From assembly GCA_002687025.1 (NCBI GenBank), contig NYZG01000066.1, positions 1 to 7,671 on the forward strand: a DNA stretch of 7,671 bases, given 5' to 3'. Every line of letters begins with the position of its first letter. Positions within the stretch are counted from its first letter, which is position 1. Positions 5,488 to 7,671 of this stretch are shown here, piece after piece. This stretch comes from Candidatus Poribacteria bacterium (GTDB lineage: Bacteria; Poribacteria; WGA-4E; GCA-2687025). Below the pieces are notes generated by a model. That model was not told where the DNA came from. It did not search any database and saw only the letters and a list, made by a program, of their open reading frames with translations. A program made the translations under genes and the position numbers.

Positions 5488-7164
5488 ATGGTACGTGTGA
5501 GGGACAACCAGATCGAGGTCACGACGCGCACGCTCAGAGCCACCTGGGCGGACGGAGTCCTGACATCCCTCAGCACACGGCCCGACGGACAGGCGCTCAT
5601 AGACGCCACGCCCGACTCCACGCCGCCGCTGTACCTCATCTACGCGGCCGGCGAGGCGGTAGGCATCGGCCGCGAGATGGGCGACCGCGTCCATGTCGTG
5701 CCGCGCAACGACACCGAGGCTGAGATACGAATCGAAGGGTGGCACGGCGACGGCGTCATCCGCGTGTCGGAGGACGTGGAGACGGGCGACATGGTCGTCG
5801 AGCCGAGTGGCTACGCTTCGCGGCCGGGGTTGCGCGCGTGCCGGCTTCCCATCGGCGGCATCGAGCAGTCTCCGCAGCTGGTCGCGCCCTTCTTCCAGGG
5901 AGTGCGACTGGGCCTCGACGACCCGCTCATCCGCAACTCGCACTGGCAGTGGCCCCACCAATGGGAGGCCGGCCTCGCCATCCTACAGGGCGCCGGCGGG
6001 GGTTGGTGGCTCCGCGCCGAGGACGACCGATACCGGTACAAGGCGTTGCACGTCGGTTCACGCGATACGCCCAATGCCCTCGGGCTGGACACCGAGACGT
6101 ACGGGCCGACCGACGACAGTCTGAGCGCGGGCAACCTCGAGTGGCGCATCAACACGTACGCAGGCGACTGGGAGATACCGGCGACCGCGTACCGAGCGTG
6201 GATGACCCGGGCATACGACCTGGCCCGTGAGCCGTTGCCAGAGTGGTTCGAGGACATCCGGTTCGCGGTGAGTTGGTGCCCCACCAAGCCCGACATTCTC
6301 GACGCCATTGCCGCGCGCGTGCCGCCGGGACGCGTCCTCCTCCACATGCCTGACTGGCGCACCGACGCGTACGACGAGAACTACCCCAACTACAAGGCGA
6401 GTGGAACGGGTCGAGGCTTCATCGAGACCGCGCAGAACGCAGGCTTCCACGTCATGCCCCATCTGAACGCGATCGACATGGACCCCTCGCATCCGGTCTA
6501 CACGCGCCTGCGCGACTTCCAGCAGCGCGCGATCGACTCAAAGCGCGTGCTAGGCTGGACGTGGGTCGATGGCGCGGGCAAGCCGGTGCCCGAATCCAAC
6601 GCCGGCCGCCTCCTGCATCGGTCCGAGAAGACGATGGTGAAGATCCACCCAGGCCTTGCGACGTGGCGGTCGATCCTCTCCGACGCGGTGCGCGAAGCCG
6701 CGGAATCGCTCAGCCTGTCCGCGGCGTTCCTCGACGTGACGCTGTGTTCGTGGAACCTGCACAACTGCCTCGTGGACGACATGACCTCGACCGAGGGCAT
6801 GCGCCGCCTCATCGGCGATGTCGCTCGACTCGGCCTCGTCGTCGGCGGCGAAGGCCGCAACGAGATCACCTCCCTCCATCAGCGCTTCGCGCAGGTGCAC
6901 CTGTTCCGAAGCTGGCATGCCACGGACGAGGGCCTCGGGCGCCTGGAGCAGGAGGGTCTGTGTCCGCTGAACGAGTTCCTGTTCGGGAAGTGGTGCAAGT
7001 CGTTCGGGTACTCGGGCCTGAGCGGCGATTCGCCCGTGTCCGCAACGCGGATGCGCGTGCACGAAAAGCTCGGGGCGATTCCCACCGCGACCATCGGCTC
7101 CGCGAAGGACATCGCGCGGCCGAACCGCGTCGTGCGCGAGATGCTTGACGCCGCGGGCGCTTAG
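5488..7164 (+). CDS. Glycoside-hydrolase-like protein, beta-sandwich plus TIM barrel
   Basis: A 558-residue protein that I do not recognise as a characterised enzyme. Residues 1 to about 245 are beta-rich with many aromatic residues (NSHWQWPHQWEAG from 150, then GGGWWLRAEDD), as in the N-terminal sandwich of clan-D-like glycosidases. From about 259 the pattern is of a (beta/alpha)8 barrel: FAVSW (259-263), VLLHMPDWR with D289, HVMPHLNAID (321-330), SAAFLDVTLCSWN with D416, and LVVGGEGRNE with E455. D416 and E455 sit at strand ends 39 residues apart and are candidate nucleophile and acid/base; this is inference. From memory it resembles the DUF6259 group of uncharacterised proteins found in Planctomycetes and related bacteria. 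There is no signal peptide, and the in-frame TAG at 5398-5400 leaves no room for one, so a cytosolic site is likely. The stem-loops upstream suggest transcription separate from the protease gene. Substrate unknown. Confidence 0.7.
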   Translation: MVRVRDNQIEVTTRTLRATWADGVLTSLSTRPDGQALIDATPDSTPPLYLIYAAGEAVGIGREMGDRVHVVPRNDTEAEIRIEGWHGDGVIRVSEDVETGDMVVEPSGYASRPGLRACRLPIGGIEQSPQLVAPFFQGVRLGLDDPLIRNSHWQWPHQWEAGLAILQGAGGGWWLRAEDDRYRYKALHVGSRDTPNALGLDTETYGPTDDSLSAGNLEWRINTYAGDWEIPATAYRAWMTRAYDLAREPLPEWFEDIRFAVSWCPTKPDILDAIAARVPPGRVLLHMPDWRTDAYDENYPNYKASGTGRGFIETAQNAGFHVMPHLNAIDMDPSHPVYTRLRDFQQRAIDSKRVLGWTWVDGAGKPVPESNAGRLLHRSEKTMVKIHPGLATWRSILSDAVREAAESLSLSAAFLDVTLCSWNLHNCLVDDMTSTEGMRRLIGDVARLGLVVGGEGRNEITSLHQRFAQVHLFRSWHATDEGLGRLEQEGLCPLNEFLFGKWCKSFGYSGLSGDSPVSATRMRVHEKLGAIPTATIGSAKDIARPNRVVREMLDAAGA

Positions 7165-7187
7165 ACGCTCCGTCGGCCGCCGGACGC

Positions 7188-7643
7188 CTACCGCGTCTCC
7201 GGTACCGGAAGCGCGACGTGCAGATGGTCGGCCGTGCCGACGTGGCGCAGCGTGCGCAGCCCGAGAGCGTGGAAGTAGAGACGCGTCAGTCCGTTGTGCA
7301 GTTCGGATCGTCCCTTCGTGCGCAGGTCCACGGCGTGCGCGTAGCCGTCTTCCTGGACGTAGTGCAGAGACGACGCGCGCGTGTCGAGGCCCATCTCCCC
7401 GTAGTCGTCCGGCTCGCGCGCGATGTCCGTAAGGAGTAGCGAGTCGTCCCCGATCACGGCCGTCCCAACGGCGAGACGCAGGCACGGGTGCAACGAGCGG
7501 AGCTCTTGCCGTACCTCGCCGGTCTTTGCGTTCGCGCCCGATATGCTGAGGATGGCGTATACGCAGTAACCGACCATCAGGGCGGCGATCGTCACGACAC
7601 GCGGGCGCATCCGCCGTCGATGCCTGCGCGCGCGACGAAACAT
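7188..7643 (-). CDS. Membrane-anchored M15-like zinc peptidase, start uncertain
   Basis: A short protein of 151 residues if it starts at the ATG at 7643-7641. The N-terminus is very Arg-rich (RRARRHRRRMRPR), followed by one membrane segment at about 16-36 (VVTIAALMVGYCVYAILSIS), giving a predicted N-in orientation with the rest outside the membrane. The C-terminal half has SLH (H94), AVDLRT (D106) and DHLHV (H140, H142), which match in order the zinc ligands of M15/hedgehog-type DD-peptidases, acting on peptidoglycan stem peptides. The spacing H94 to D106 is 12, longer than the usual 7. No good Shine-Dalgarno precedes the ATG. A TTG at 7664 and the open frame to the window edge leave the true start open, and it may lie beyond the window. 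The gene converges on the glycosidase-like gene with a 23-base gap. The catalytic assignment is a motif-level inference, and the protein could be an inactive relative. Confidence 0.6.
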   Translation of the reverse strand: MFRRARRHRRRMRPRVVTIAALMVGYCVYAILSISGANAKTGEVRQELRSLHPCLRLAVGTAVIGDDSLLLTDIAREPDDYGEMGLDTRASSLHYVQEDGYAHAVDLRTKGRSELHNGLTRLYFHALGLRTLRHVGTADHLHVALPVPETR

Positions 7644-7671
7644 CACGCGCGTGCAGACTGCCAACCCGACC

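Noticed and set aside
5173..5961. Minus-strand open frame of 262 codons spanning the gap after the tricorn gene
   Set aside because: It crosses two well-supported plus-strand genes and their stem-loops; its composition looks like a shadow frame.
7163..7198. Inverted repeat AGACGC and GCGTCT with inner TCCG and CGGA between the convergent genes
   Set aside because: The stem has an eight-base one-sided bulge and no T tract on either strand, so a bidirectional terminator is possible but not supported.

Overview
The window is high-GC (roughly two thirds G+C by eye) bacterial chromosomal DNA with compact gene spacing and clear Shine-Dalgarno sites. Three of the five genes start with GTG. The mix of genes is an anSME/FGE-dependent sulfatase, an exported tricorn-type S41 protease, a glycoside-hydrolase-like protein and an Nramp-family transporter. 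That mix recalls the sulfatase-rich bacteria of the Planctomycetes, Poribacteria, Latescibacteria and Hydrogenedentes sphere. This is an impression from gene content; no rRNA or other taxonomic marker is present.

Layout. On the minus strand at the left edge is the start of an Nramp-type metal transporter (1-164, cut by the window edge). Fifty bases upstream of it, on the same strand, is a complete sulfatase related to heparan N-sulfatase (215-1663), so the two probably share a transcript. A 183-base divergent intergenic region with promoter-like sequences on both strands separates the sulfatase from a large plus-strand tricorn protease homologue (1847-5308). That protein has a signal peptide, two beta-propellers, C1, PDZ and C2 domains, and an 85-residue acidic insert. 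A 179-base region with stem-loops follows. Next is a plus-strand 558-residue protein that looks like a beta-sandwich plus TIM-barrel glycoside hydrolase of unknown specificity (5488-7164). Converging on it from the right edge is a short membrane-anchored protein with an M15-like zinc-peptidase signature (7188-about 7643), whose 5' end may lie outside the window.

How they may fit together. The sulfatase, glycosidase-like protein and exported peptidase suggest a scavenger of sulfated glycans or glycoproteins. However, the sulfatase and the glycosidase-like protein cannot carry signal peptides, because in-frame stops lie close upstream of their starts. They would therefore act in the cytoplasm, while the tricorn protease is exported. 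Nothing proves that the genes form one pathway; only sulfatase plus transporter is supported as an operon.

No CRISPR array, tRNA, rRNA, insertion sequence or defence system was seen, and I did not find a clear previously undescribed system. The most notable points are the extreme acidic insert in the tricorn homologue, altered catalytic or metal-binding motifs in the tricorn, sulfatase and Nramp proteins, and the cytosolic nature of two enzymes that are usually exported.
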